Source: Gigaspora rosea (taxonomy: Eukaryota > Glomeromycota > Glomeromycetes > Diversisporales > Gigasporaceae). From it: DNA of 64,000 nt. A program made the translations under genes and the position numbers. This document shows, one piece after another, positions 24,291 through 36,798 of this stretch (positions within the stretch are counted from its first letter, which is position 1; each line of letters opens with the position of its first letter). The stretch lies in NCBI GenBank assembly GCA_003550325.1, contig QKWP01000779.1, positions 64,559 through 128,558 of the forward strand. Reading direction: 5' to 3'. The notes beneath the pieces are model-generated. The model saw nothing but the letters and a program-made list of their open reading frames with translations, did not search any database and was not told the DNA's origin.

Positions 24291-25091
24291 TTAGTTTTTG
24301 TAAAGTTTTAAATATTTTTATTTAGAGTATTTGATTTTTTTACTTGGTACATTAGAAATATAAAATAGCTTAGTTACAAATTGTTAAATTTTTTAAAAAA
24401 CAAAGAAGTGTATTAATAAAAAGTTGTCCAAATGATACCAAACTTTTATTATTTATATTTGATATCCTAAATAAAAAATCTTTATTTAATAAAATATTTG
24501 AAGGTTTACTTAGTAAAATTTAGAAATTTATATATTGCAATTTTTGGTGTTTTTTTTTTAAATTTTTAAAAAAAATGAAAGTTAGCTTATTTTTAAAGTA
24601 GTTTATTTTTTAAATTTATAATATTAAAACTAATATTATAACTAAAATCTTTGCTATTAAATGCTTTATACTTTATATATTTTGTATATTGCAAATTAGA
24701 TTAAAATATTGTATTATCAAAATTTAAATAGTAAATAAGATTCAACATGCAACAAAATCCTTTCTAAATATCTCACTATTGCTAAACACAAAGCAAGACT
24801 AGCCAAATATACACCTAATAGCACTATGCTTAACCACAATATATACGGAATAAAAAACATTTGGAATATACATTACAATATTACTTTTTTATCTTTTTGC
24901 TTAGATTCAACAATCCACATTTACTTTGTAGTAGTACACATATTCAATTACAACAATTACAAACCAATTTATGGCCTACAACTAATATACTACAACACTC
25001 TAACCCTATTATTGACAGTCCCAACAAATACTCTACTACTTTTAAATAATTCAACTTCTTAATTACTTAGAATCTTCTATATCTGCATATA

Positions 25092-25344
25092 TACATGTTG
25101 GCAAAATCCTGACTTACTATAGTTTGGAATTTGTCCGTCATCCCAAATCCCAAATCCCAAATTCTAGTATAACTAATATCTCAAAAACTTTATTAATAAA
25201 CTTTATTTAAACAAATCATATATATTCTTATAGTTATAAATAATATATTTACAAAATATTAAGATTATTTATTTGATTTAATCTTTTATAAATAGCAATT
25301 GTTTTTTTATTATTTGGAATTTGTCCGGGTTTTGCCAGCATGTA
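25092..25344. mobile_element. MITE in the LINE, with target duplication
   Basis: The TIRs are TACATGTTGGCAAAATCCTG on the left and, inverted, TACATGCTGGCAAAACCCGG on the right. TATCTGCATATA flanks both sides (25080-25091 and 25345-25356). Because TA is shared between tip and flank, the duplication is 8 to 12 bp depending on where the tip is set. LINE coding is recognisable on both sides. Within the element ATCCCAAATCCCAAATCCCAAAT forms a short tandem repeat. Confidence 0.8.
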
Positions 25345-26073
25345 TATCTGCATATACTAAAATTTTACGACCATTTACTATTAACCTACCTATACTTCAC
25401 TTGAATCACTTCTTCACTATTATCCTCAATATATATTACTTTTTATAATAATACAACTTTCCTATCTTGGTTACATATTTCTTCTAGAATTCTTATTCCA
25501 GGCAAAATACCCAATTGGTTTCTAATACTTGAAAACAAATTTTTTTTAATACTACTACTTGTTGTACTTGCTCTTCTTTACAACTCCCTAATATTAATTT
25601 ACTCTCATTTCAAACTGGTTACTTTAATTCTAAATTCAAATCTTGGCTCATTTCCTATCTTGATCAAGAAATTGTAATTGGAAAAGCTCAACGATTTAAC
25701 TATACTACTAATACTATTTCTATAACACATTGAAATATACAAAGTGACTATAGTATTATATCTCTTTATCCTACTCCCTGATATACATTGCACTTCCTGC
25801 TCAGAATGCTTTCTTAATTCAACTAGAATTCAGAACATCTGTACTTTAGATATATTAGCTACTCTATCTACTAAATTCTTGGATAGAAAAACCTATACTC
25901 AACTTACAAACAAACTTCAACTTAATGCTAATCATCTTGATCTGCTATATTCTATTGCATCTCGCTATTTTATCAATACTCCTCTTTTACCCCAAATCAT
26001 AATACACAATAACTCTATTCTAGATATTTTTCTAACTTTTTTAGCTTCTACAAAACTCCAATTTATAGCAGGA

Positions 26074-26247
26074 CTCCGAAATATACATAGATAGGTCAGG
26101 TTAATTATAGGGTTACTAAAAAAGGAAAAATCTGCATAAAAAACTTCAAAAATAAGCAAAAAAATTACTATAAATAGAAAAGATTTGCATAAAAACCTCA
26201 AAAATAAGCAAACTCATAACCTATCTATGTATATTTCAGGGTCCTTT
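26074..26247. mobile_element. MITE in the LINE, GGACYCYGAAATATACATAG tips
   Basis: The TIRs GGACTCCGAAATATACATAG and, inverted, GGACCCTGAAATATACATAG extend through ATAGGT. The flanks TTTATAGCA and TTTTAAGCA may be a diverged 9-bp target duplication. A single matching end is at 1764. The interior has two AAAAATAAGCAAA blocks and no coding. Confidence 0.7.
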
Positions 26248-27170
26248 TAAGCACAATCTAACTCCCTACTTTCAAATTTCTGCTTCTATACTGATGGTTT
26301 AGTTATTAATATTTTCAACCCAAAATGTTTCATGGAATAGCATGGATTCAATTTTCAATAACAATATTTCTCACTCTTTTTTTGCACAAATGCAAAACTG
26401 GCTATCTTCATATAAAGCTAAACTAATTGCTATACTATTTGCAATTTGTACTTGCTCTTGAAACAGTAATATAGATATATATACTAAATTCTAATCTATT
26501 ATTTCAAAGTACAACACACTTATTTCAAATACACAAAATCACAACAAACTATATTCATACAATTACTGGCCTATTTGGCATACTCTTCTTAACCTTATTA
26601 AATCATATTCATTTAATATTACACTACACAAAGTACATACACTACTGCTTTTCTCCTACACATACCTTTTAACACTACAACTTTTTATACTACAATTCAA
26701 GGCTTTATTCCTATATCATTTATTAATATTGTATCTCAATATAACTCTTACAAAAATGCATCTAATACTATTATCAAACTTCTTTTGCTTATTTTACACA
26801 AAACTTATGAACTGTTATAAAAACTTTATTATACAAAACTTGCATATTGAAAATCTTTACAAAATTCATTACAACAACCTTCTCAATCCACATTTACTAA
26901 ATCTCCATACATATCTTTTTGCAATAGAGCTTTATATACTTATAATTGTATATATGGTCTACCAGACCAATTACATGAAAACAATACAAATACCTGCCCA
27001 CCTCTTGGGCTAGCACTTAGAAAAATAGATATTTGGTCATATAATTGGATCAAATATAGCTCCTCTACTAACTCAATTCTCCATATCCAAATCTAGATGA
27101 GTTTTAATCACTCTAGTAGGTTTAGGTTGCAAATAATTTAGATAGAATTAGTTTATCTATAGTCTGAGTC

Positions 27171-28155
27171 TTAACTCTTATATAATAATTTGTAATTTGA
27201 GAAACCTTTTGAGGAATCTCACACATTTTAATAATAAAGATAAAGACAAAACCTCATTTTAACAACAAAAAAAAAATAGTAAATAAGAAATTATTAATTA
27301 TCTAATTATTGTTTACTAGAAACCTACTTTCCTTCATCTTTTTAATATATATTTGGTTAGGTTTTTTATATCTAATTTTAATTTTTTTTACTCTTTCTAA
27401 AAAATAATTTAATTCTTTAAGAATAAATATATATAATAGCATTTTTTAATTTAATACAATTTATAATTAGTATTTTGATATACTTTTGATAAAACAATTT
27501 ATTTGGATTAAAGATAATCAAATTTAAGAATAGAGTTAACATAATAGGACAAATTAATGCAAATTAATGCTAAATTTTTTTATATAAAATATAATATAAT
27601 AAAACATTATTTTGCTTATAATGTTTATATATATATTAAGAAAATAAGCTATAATATATAAATATTGGGCAAAAAATAATAAAAAATTGTATAAAAAATT
27701 ATAAAAAATAGTAAAAAAACTATAAAAGTCAATGGCAAATTTTGAGTGAAACATTATACAGTATGCCAATTATTTTGGGATTTTATTTGAATTCCAGAAC
27801 ATATTTGATATATGTATTGCTATAGTTCATTCTAGATAAAAATAATTTTTTGTAAAATTGTTATAATTTATATGTATTAGCATAAAAAATATATATGTGT
27901 TTAACAAAAATACTTGAATATACAAGTGTACCTCACATAATATGTGATATTGAAAATTTTATACAGTAATATTCTAGAATTTCAAGAACACAATAATGAT
28001 GATCAGGCGTACCAAAAATTTAGCTATATTTTGTATATGATCAATGATATAATTTAACTCTACTCTTAAATCAAAATATTACAAACAATATATACGCAAT
28101 ATATATATATATACTTATATATTTAAATTAATATTAGAATATATAGCATACAATA
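27171..28155. other. AT-rich intergenic, nothing recognised
   Basis: Extremely AT-rich. The ORFs are tyrosine, isoleucine and phenylalanine-rich noise. No splice-consistent gene or assigned repeat is visible. Confidence 0.4.
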
Positions 28156-28472
28156 TATCCCTTAAACTATATAGCATACATATTTGTACACTAAAATTTT
28201 TAAAGACTTATTGCATAAAATTTTATTAGGTTTTACCCCCTACTTTCTAAGCTAAAATAAAAGTATATTACATGTTAAATGCTATATAATTCCCATCTCA
28301 TGAAATTTTTTTTATAATTTTTAAAAAATTAGCTATCTAATGTGAATCATAATAGGACTTTGATGTTCAAATTTAATACTAAAAAAGGAATTTGCACGTA
28401 ACACAAACTTAATTTTCTTTTAAAAATTCTAGTATACAAATATGTATGCTAAAATATATGGTTTAAGGGATA
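28156..28472. mobile_element. MITE with TATCCCTTAAAC tips and a different subterminal palindrome
   Basis: The tips TATCCCTTAAACTATATAGC and, inverted, TATCCCTTAAACCATATATT share the first 12 bases with the 10.4 and 17.8 kb family. The adjacent palindromic block is AGCATACATATTTGTA instead of AGGCAAATTTGCCT. It is about 317 bp and non-coding. Confidence 0.72.
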
Positions 28473-28618
28473 ATATCAGATATTGTCCAACAAACTCATA
28501 TGATCATGAATGTGTCTTTTTCTGTTATTTTTCTGTGTTACAAATAATCATGTTTACTTGAATTAAAGCTTAGCTAACAATTCTCTACCAATTATGATTA
28601 TAAATTGTTAGATAACAC

Positions 28619-28759
28619 CATTATTGGGCAAATTTTTGAATAAAGGTAAATTGGCTCAACTGGACAAATGATTGGCTAACATGTGCTGCTTTGCAACATA
28701 TGTGTATTTGTCTGGTTAAACAAATTTACTGTTATTCAAAAATTTTTGTCCAATAATGT
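28619..28759. mobile_element. Short MITE, CATTATTGGGCAAA tips
   Basis: The left end CATTATTGGGCAAATTTTTG and the inverted right end CATTATTGGACAAAAATTTT continue as inverted repeats for most of the 141 bp (GTAAATT, CAACTGGACAAAT), so it can fold almost entirely on itself. Confidence 0.7.
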
Positions 28760-28789
28760 ATACTTATTGCACTCTAAAAACAACAAAAC

Positions 28790-29830
28790 TCTTTCTGATG
28801 ATCTTTTGTACCAACTTTTTCTATAATCACTAACCTATAACAATTATACAATTAATATATTTATATACAACAAGACTTTACCTTAAAGCATTTGGGAACC
28901 AGAGTTCTAGATCGAATGTTGAGATAATTGAAATAAAGTTAAAAAAGAGTTCTTCTTCTAGTAGAAAACTCTAGCACTATAGAAGATGTAGTAGAGCTAA
29001 AAACTCTAAAGTTTTTGTTAAAAGTATTAGTAAAAGTATACTTTTGGTTGAATAAATTATTTTGTATAGCATAATCTTTCACAAGTTGGTACTTTTGGTA
29101 TTTCTTTTTGAACTTTTTAAAATTTTGTCAAAAAGTGGGAAATTCAGTATACTCTCTTTAAAAAATTAGCAGTGTTTACTCCTTCCACCTATCTAATTGG
29201 AATCAATATCATAAGTGACTATTTTGCTACAATATAAATAATAAATTATGTGTTAGAGGTTTTTTGAAGTGACTATAGAAATTTCTTTCAATTGTCTAGA
29301 ATTAATATAATTTGTTAGTGTATATTTCTCTGCTTTATATTGTACATATAATACTTTGGTAGAGTTTTTATACAGTATTAGATAATTTTTACTTTTATAC
29401 ATTCTCATTTGTATTTGTTATAGATTAGTTTTTTTTTTTTTTTTTTTTTTTTTTTNTGTAGCTTTTTTTCTTCTTCTTTTTTTTTTTTTTTACTTTCTTT
29501 TTTAAATTTCTTGTTTGTTTGATTTTTTTTTTTTTGTGATCAAAATCACTCCACTATTGAAGCTAGGTAAAGAGGATTTAAAGAAATTAGCAGTCTTGAC
29601 AAGGCTAATAGCAGCCATTCAATAATCATGGGGAAGTACATGCAGAGAGTTGCATGCCTCTATAGAAGAAAAATTTGTTGTTGCAACAAATTGCACTTAG
29701 CAGACTTCAAGTAGTATAAGTGAGTTTTTATTAAAAAAAGAAGAAATTTTAAGTAGTAGCCACTGTAAACTAAATTTGCATATTTAATTACATGCTCTTT
29801 CTAGTTAATAAAAGCAGGATTGTCAAAAAA
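28790..29830 (+). repeat. Repeat related to both flanks of the MULE
   Basis: The first half (28790-29215) aligns with 16927-17360. The second half (about 29265-29830) shows patchy similarity to 22680-23245 (GAAATTTCTTTC, GAAGCTAGG, terminal AATAAA plus A-run). It may be an internally deleted relative of the larger element or the same repeat without the MULE. One N lies in the T-run at 29456. Confidence 0.45.
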
Positions 29831-30279
29831 AAATTATTATTGCAATCTATATGTGATAGAAGTTCAATAATTTTAATTAATATTTTACTATAATAAAAAT
29901 CAACAGGTATAAAACAAGCTATATATCAATTATAATTACAATTAATAAAACTCCACAGAGGTAATTACAATCAATATATATCTATAGTTAGTAATTCAAT
30001 ATATATCTATATATAAATTTTGCTAATAAATAAAAAGAAATTATATAATAAATAGCACTTTACTTACTATATATATTTTTTTAAAATAAGCTACTATTTT
30101 TGAGCAATTTTAAGCTAAAAAAAATTAAAAATAGCAAATTTTCAAGATTATAATGATTTTAAGAAATTTGTGCGATTCCTTAATTTGTAACTATTGCAAA
30201 CAAATTTGCTTGCATTTTTTTTAGCTTTAATCTATTTTTTAAAATACTAAAATAATATAAACCCTAATCTGAATAACTA

Positions 30280-31070
30280 TGTGACAATAACTTATGGACT
30301 AATTGTAGAAGCTTTGTTTTTTTTTTCATTCTGGTTGACCTTCCAATATTCAAGTCATTTTTATATTCTTTATACCATTAAGCTGTTACTCCCTTCAAGT
30401 ATCCAGATAGATGACGATTTTTGGACTAATTATTAGCATCGGCTGTCTTCTCAAAGTCCTCCAACCGTTCAAGAGGATCTTCGTCATCAGTTCCAAAAAT
30501 ACTGTTGACTTGGATATAGTCGTTTCTTGATAATAATCTCCATAAATACTTTGAACTGGTCGGCATCCATCCTTTTATCACTATTAATATTCAAAGAAAG
30601 TAATGTGGGATGTTTTTGCAAAGTCACGGGCTGATACTTTTCTGCTCTGATCCAACACAAATTCAACTAAGATTCCCAAAAAATTCAAGCATGTGGGATA
30701 GGAAAATTTTTTTTTTTTGAAGTCCTATCTCACAATCATTACCAATTGTTACGGAGTGACTTAATATGATCCGGCAAGAATGAACTGATTAAGGGAAAAT
30801 CGGGTTAGATTAAGGTGATTTGGTCAATGGGAGGAATTTATTATCGGATTAGTGGTCTCATGTGCCCTTTCCTCGCACATAATCGTTGTAACAACCCAAG
30901 TTATGTCCTTTAAAAAAGACTATAGTTGAGATAACTTTCCTAAGCCCTTATGACTCACCTTTATTTTGAAAAGGCTTATTATTGTTGTTGTATCTTTGAC
31001 CATTCTCTTGATTTGTTTCCAAGCTTATTATGTCATCTAAGGCTTAATGATTTTCATTATACAATTTGGT
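30280..31070 (-). mobile_element. Possible Ty3/Gypsy-type LTR retrotransposon fossil
   Basis: The composition is richer in GC than the surroundings. A short minus-strand stretch reading DDEDPLERLEDFEKTADANN (about 30500-30440) resembles Gag-like proteins of Rhizophagus retrotransposons. Next to it is a TTACGGAGTGACTTAATATG block that could be LTR-derived. It is broken and incomplete, and its limits are approximate. Family assignment is tentative. Confidence 0.4.
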
Positions 31071-31672
31071 ATAATTTTTGAAAATGTCACTTTTACCTCG
31101 TGGCAACAGTGAAATTCAATTTTCTTGAACCTTTATTTTCAGATTCAATTTCTTGCTCGTATTTTTTTTTTATTAAATTGCTTATTCTCAGTTATATAGT
31201 TTATGCGAAATTTTATCATCTTATGCTAATTACAAATTTTTATAGTACATATTTACTTTTATTTTTGGCACTCATTCTAATCCTAACAAAATTTCTAATT
31301 CTGATGCAAATTTAATTTTGAACACAATAATGTATACATAACCTTTAAACAAAATTCCTACATAATCTGTCAAATATCACTATGTATGACATGACATCGC
31401 TACGACTAAAACATCCAATAGTAACAATGAAAAATTATAAGTAAAACCGATTTAGTTCAAGATGAATACTGTACTATAGCCATGCCACTTTAACCTTTTT
31501 ATTTTTTTAAAAAAAATATGCAAAAAAATATACATTATTGTATTAACATTGTGTGAAAAGACTTTTTTTTAAAAGTCTAAATGAATTTAGAATTGTACAA
31601 AAAAAAAAAAGCTCTACTTTTACAAAAATGAGAGTTGTTCTTTTCAAATCAAAAAAGAAAACCAATTATCCA

Positions 31673-33126
31673 TCAAATTTTATCAACTTTATGTTTTTCA
31701 ATTTCGCCCATATCATCATACCCACCTAAAAAGTACAACATCAAAAGTCCAGCAATAAAAGCTAACATACTGAGAGTTAAATACATATAAACTAGATAAG
31801 GATCTGTTGTTAATGGTATAAACATGAGCCCTAATAAGGAACCAAACGCGCTTGTAGATAGAAATATAGCAGTTATAGAAGATCTTAAAGCTTCTGGGGC
31901 TTTTGAATATGCGTAATTGATGCCTGTTATCACAGCGAATACTTGAATTTTAAATAAAAAAAATTTATTAATATATGAATGAATAAAAATTTGATGAAAA
32001 AAAAACTACCTTCGGATAGACCAATAAAAACATATGCAGGTGATTGCCACCAAACATTAATATTATTTGGAGTAGGTACATCATTTATCAAACACAGAGT
32101 TTGACTATAACAAGGACTGGTATTATAAATGAAATATTGAAGTACAGCAGCATAAATCATTGCTAAACTAGCTAACATGAATCCTATAAAAATTTTTGTT
32201 ATGGGTCGAAGAGAAATTCCACATCTCCGAAGTAATGGATAACTATAATAAGATTAAAACAGGTAAAAAAAAAGATGGATTTATAATTATTATAATTTAT
32301 TTATCAATAAAATATATATAAATACTTACAGCACGTAATTTGCTAATGGAGTGAAAATAATTAAAACAATAGGATCCAAATTATTCATAATATCATTTGG
32401 TACCTTTCAAAAGTTAAATATACGTGTAGAATAAAAATTATAAATAAAATTAAATAAACAAAAATAAATAAATAATAAACAAAAATAAAAAAAAATAAAT
32501 TAAAAATAAATTAAAAAACCAAATACATACTCCACCAACTTGCATTGTAGCGGCTTGTGATATTAAATTATTAAGAATTTGTGAATAACAGACCCAATAA
32601 ACGGGGAAAAATAGACAAACACGAATAGTCTGTAAACCAAGTCGTACTTGATCTACAAAATCATCATCCCAAGTTACACGCTCTTTTACTTTATCATCAG
32701 CAGTCATATTAGAAGGTTTTGCATTTTCCAAAGAGCGATCATGAGAACAAGCTACACGAATAACTCTAAAACAATTTAATAATGCCGATCCGTTTGGAGG
32801 TTTTTTGATCAATTTATTTTTTCCAATTAACAACGCCGTAATTGCGAAAAAAAACATTAATAATGGAATTAGGTAAGCCAACCAAAAAGAATGATATTTT
32901 TCGATATTTGTAGTGATTACAGGAGAGAGGGCACCAATGTTTATTGCTAAATAAAACCAATGAAAAATAGATTGAGTAGTCAATTCAGGATCTACAACAA
33001 CTTTTTCGCCACTTTTTAATGTCTTGACATAGGGTTTAGTACATGTATTTTGTTCACCTGCCATAGGTGGAACGTTGCATTTGATCCCTCCTAAAGAATA
33101 TATAAGAATATATAAATATAATAAAA

Positions 33127-33162
<36 letters not shown>

Positions 33163-33917
33163 TATATATCAGATATTATATTTATAGAATTATAAAAAAA
33201 AAGTTTTTTTTTCAAAATTCAAATTGAATAAATTGAATAAATTGAATACTACTAAATTTACCTGTACCCAACCCTATGATTACCATAGCAATAATTAGAC
33301 CAGGAAGAGAAGCATTTGCAGCAATTGCAGCAGGAATTGCCGTTAAAGTTAAAATAATTAAACCGACCATATAAACACAACAAAACATCACAATAGTATT
33401 ATATCTTCCAATATATTGATCAGCAAGAATAGCACCGAATATAGGAGTAATATAACAAAAGAATTGAAAAAATAAAGTTAAAGCGGTTGCAGCTTGTTGA
33501 CCTGCACCAATTGCACCAGGTTGACCATTCTGTTCTGCAGGTGGAGGAAATTGAATATAATTTTGAAAAGGACCAGAAACACCATAATATGTAAATCGTT
33601 CACAAAGTTCACAAATTATTATAAACCATGCGGCTATAATTATATATATATAAAATATATATATATATATATATAAGTTATATATTTTTTTTTGGAATAT
33701 TAAAAAATTTAAAATGTGTAAACTAATCGTAATCAAACTAGAATATTATATATAAGATGAACATACCAGTTGGTACGCGACCAGCAACTTTACGCAACTT
33801 ATTCAATTCTTCGGTAGTTGCTACATCTTTCACATCAAGTTTTGTATAATTATCAGTAAAATTAGTAGGTTCATCAATTACTGGTACATTCTTTTCTTGA
33901 GGAAATACATCTGACAT
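31673..33917 (-). CDS. PTR2: Proton-coupled di/tripeptide transporter (POT/PTR2 family)
   Basis: This is a plasma-membrane symporter that takes up di- and tripeptides with protons. There are six exons (33917-33767, 33633-33262, 33090-32531, 32403-32330, 32242-32010, 31941-31673) joining to 1,659 nt, 552 aa plus stop. All junctions are GT-AG and in phase. Family hallmarks are visible: ELCERFTYYG (E59, E62-R63-F64) on TM1, PIFGAILADQYIGRYNTI (PTR signature 1), GTGGIKCNV at the exon 2-3 junction, FYLAINIGAL at about 219-228 (signature 2), and GINYAYSKAPEALRS in the last exon. About 12 membrane segments are expected, and the length is close to yeast Ptr2 (about 600). The hydrophilic N-terminus of about 50 residues has no signal peptide. 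Introns 1 and 2 contain long TA microsatellites. The gene looks intact. Histidine or oligopeptide preference cannot be told from sequence alone. Confidence 0.95.
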
Positions 33918-35192
33918 TATTTAATTTTATATTTCCACACTAAATTTTTTATGAAAAAAAAAATTCATAGAAAAATAGAAAAGGAAGAAATTTTTATGAT
34001 AAAGAAAAATCTGCATGATTTATTTGATTGATCGATCGATTTAGGTAAGCTAGTATAAAAGTGGCGCTGAATATTAGGATATGATTCAATTAAGATTTAA
34101 CCGTAACAGGAATTTACACGTAAATGAGTTGCAGTATCCTTTTTAAGATATCATAAGACGTTAGCGTTAGTGAATAAAGTTGAATACCAATTAAAGCGTA
34201 ACCTTCATTTTTTTTCTCTTTGTTTCCTGCGTATTTACATTCGTACGTAGGTACATATGTGCGAAATTATTATTTTTTTATCGTTACCTATTTAACTTAA
34301 TAAAGTCGTCAGATTTAGTAAATCAGTCTCATAATCGAAATGATCGAAGCCGATCAGCTGCATGACATATAAATAAATACAGTAGTCAAATGATGTTTCA
34401 CAATCACGAACGGATGTTATAAATTATACGTATCTGGTATCATAAACAGTTTTAATTGCTTACTGTTTACTGTTTATTTTTAAGTATCATTAAATATCTT
34501 CGGAATTTTTTTTCTTATTTGATAACCGTAATCATCATTTTCGTTTGCTTGAACAAATATTGCATTGGAAATAATATACTAGTCAAAGAAAAAAATATGA
34601 CAAGTTACTATACAAAAAAGTCAAAAATCAATATTTTACGTGAATTATTTAGAAATAAGGCCAAACTAAGTGAAAATGTGCTGTGAATTTATAAAAGTTC
34701 CATATCTTAACATTTATAAGGTGAAACGGACAAAATAATTGCCATGTAAAAGTATTCGCTTTTGTTAAGTCAAACGGGTGTAAAAAAAAAAGCCATTTAC
34801 TCATAGTTCAATCTTCAATTCAAAATTTTGAGACAATTAGCGACAGAGTAAGTTTTATTTACACGTAATTGTTTATTACGTGTAAATTAAGGTTTACATA
34901 TAATATTAGCGATAATTAATATACAGGAGGATCAAATTATTTAACATTAATAAAGCTTGTGATTATTTCCGGATGCATTTTGTTAATTATATTATTAAAA
35001 ATATGGTTTTTTGATTTTTTCAAAAAATGGCACATCCAGCTTTCATTTCATGTAATAGCTTTTTTCTTTAAAAAATATAAAGTAAAAATAAAATAAAAGG
35101 TAATTCATTCCTTTTTTTTTTTTTTTTTTTTGCATTAAGTTTTTATTCTCATTTATTCTCATCGTTAATTCCCAAATGCTAACACTTCGAGC
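33918..35192. promoter_or_regulatory. Upstream region of the peptide transporter
   Basis: AT-rich and without supported ORFs. TGATTGATCGATCGATTT lies about 110 bp upstream of the start codon and forms a short palindrome around GATCGATC. A hairpin TTTACACGTAA / TTACGTGTAAA sits at about 34858-34890. No experimentally known operator was recognised. Confidence 0.3.
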
Positions 35193-35426
35193 AGGGTTGG
35201 CACTGGACAATATCCAAAAAAATTATAAGATCAATTGGACACATGCCCAATAATTTTATTGGACAAATTTAATATTATAACGGTAAAAGCTTTATCACTT
35301 AACTCCAAAAATGACGTTTGTCATTTTATTTTATTCCATATAAAGACCGTCATGTAAGTTTATGTAGTTTCTTATTTAGTAATTTTATAAAAAAAATTCA
35401 TGATGCTTTCGACGCATATGCATATT

Positions 35427-35651
35427 ATATGGGCTAGGTGCTGCAGAAAGGGACAAATTGTGTAAACTTATAATAAATCATATGAAAATGCAAACTTTAA
35501 GGAACTATATAGCAAAATTTTGTCAACATAACTAATTACTTTTGTGTCTTAAGTGAAAAATCATCCTAATCTTATTTTAATTAAATTATGTAAAAAAATA
35601 TCTTTTAAAAAATTGTCAATTTCGTCCCTTTTTGCAGCACCTAGCCCATAT
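35427..35651. mobile_element. MITE with near-perfect TIR ATATGGGCTAGGTGCTGCA
   Basis: The inverted ends match over about 28 bp with one mismatch (ATATGGGCTAGGTGCTGCAG left, ATATGGGCTAGGTGCTGCAA right, followed by AAAGGGAC). It is 225 bp, AT-rich inside and non-coding. The close TIR match suggests a fairly young insertion. Confidence 0.75.
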
Positions 35652-35904
35652 ATCACGGATTCAATTTTTAGGTGCTGGCTGTCAACTTAAAAAGCCCGAA
35701 GCCTGAAAAAAAATAAAAATAATATATAGATTAGAGATATTTTGTATTAGTGAATATTGGCCCGAATTAAGTTTAGGATATAGTCGAAAAATTTCAAAAA
35801 ATTGAAAATATGCCAGATTACAAAGAAAAATATTTTTAGAATAATTGATAGTATCAGATACAAAAGAAGTTGTTCAAAGGAAAAAAGCAATTGGGATAGC
35901 CGTA

Positions 35905-36371
35905 TAGTGATACGGGTCGGCCCCGGCCCAACGTCCGGGTCGATGGTCGGGTCGACCCTCAGCCTGCACCTTTGTGGGCCGGGCCGGTTGATAAGAGAAG
36001 TGTTAGAATCATTTCTCTTCTAAACATAATTTCAAGCTAGAAATTGAATAAAAATCGGCTAGTCGCTTATAATAATGTAAGAAAAGTTGGCTTATTTAGG
36101 CGATAAATTGGCAAATAGCATAGACAATCAATCAACATAAAATACTAACGTGCCGAAAGTTTCTCAAGGACAAAAAGAATAATAATTAACGTTTAATATC
36201 ACAAGAGTTCGACAAGAAACTATGTGATGGCCTTTTCACGTTTAATATAGATATGTTGACTGATTTTGCTCAGAAAAAAATTATACTAGCAAAAGGTCGG
36301 CCCGGTCAACCGGCCCGAGCTTTTTTAGGATCGACCCCAGCCCACGATTTTTTCATCGACCCGTATCACTA
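35905..36371. mobile_element. hAT-type MITE with perfect 8-bp TSD
   Basis: The TIR TAGTGATACGGGTCG occurs on both ends. The direct repeat TAGCCGTA flanks it exactly (35897-35904 and 36372-36379). The TAGTG tip and 8-bp duplication fit hAT. The ends are GC-rich with repeated GGCCCGG and GGTCGACC-type motifs, probable transposase-binding sites, around an AT-rich 467-bp body. There is no transposase. The ORFs overlapping it are artefacts. Confidence 0.88.
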
Positions 36372-36798
36372 TAGCCGTAAATATAGCAATGGGTTTTTAA
36401 ATAGCATTTATACTATGTTTAAAAATAAATCGGAAAAATAAAAATAAGATCCCCAATATTCATATTTTATAGACATATTTATAAAAATTCGTTATCTGTC
36501 ATTCTTAAACCCATGCGTTCTCACGGTAGATCATATAAAAAAACAGGCAGATTTTAATAAACTGAGTTTATACAGTATATATTGAAAGTTCTCTATTATT
36601 ATCACATTAAAGGAACACAAGCTATTTTACTGAATTTTTGATTTTATTTAATTATTATATTGTTAATACAGTATACTCTTTTTATTTTTAATTTAGTAAT
36701 ATAATATATAACTAATATATAAATAAAATTAAAGGATTCAGTAACGTAGCTATGGAATAATGATTAAATAAATGATTTTAACTCTTAGGCTATTTATT

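Larger units (their letters stand above)
24740..27170 (+). mobile_element. LINE (non-LTR retrotransposon) 3' part with RNase H, decayed
   Basis: Plus-strand frames give pieces of a LINE polyprotein: KHKARLAKYTPNSTMLN, NLWPTTNILQHSNPIID, IVIGKAQRFNYTTNTIS, CTLDILATLSTKFLDRKTY, QLNANHLDLLYSIASRYFI, then an RNase H-like YTDG followed by SKYNTLISNTQ and NYWPIWHTLLNLIKSYS with ITLHKVH, and a tail LGLALRKIDIWS. The order matches the region after the reverse transcriptase fingers and palm in LINEs I know from Rhizophagus. The upstream polymerase part is missing. Many stops and frameshifts are present. Two MITEs (25092-25344 and 26074-26247) interrupt it. A clear poly(A) tail is not evident, and the end near 27170 is approximate. 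Confidence 0.78.

Noticed and set aside
35802-36441. Two ORFs with GC-rich coding
   Set aside because: Both run through the ends of the hAT MITE, and their composition is that of its TIRs.
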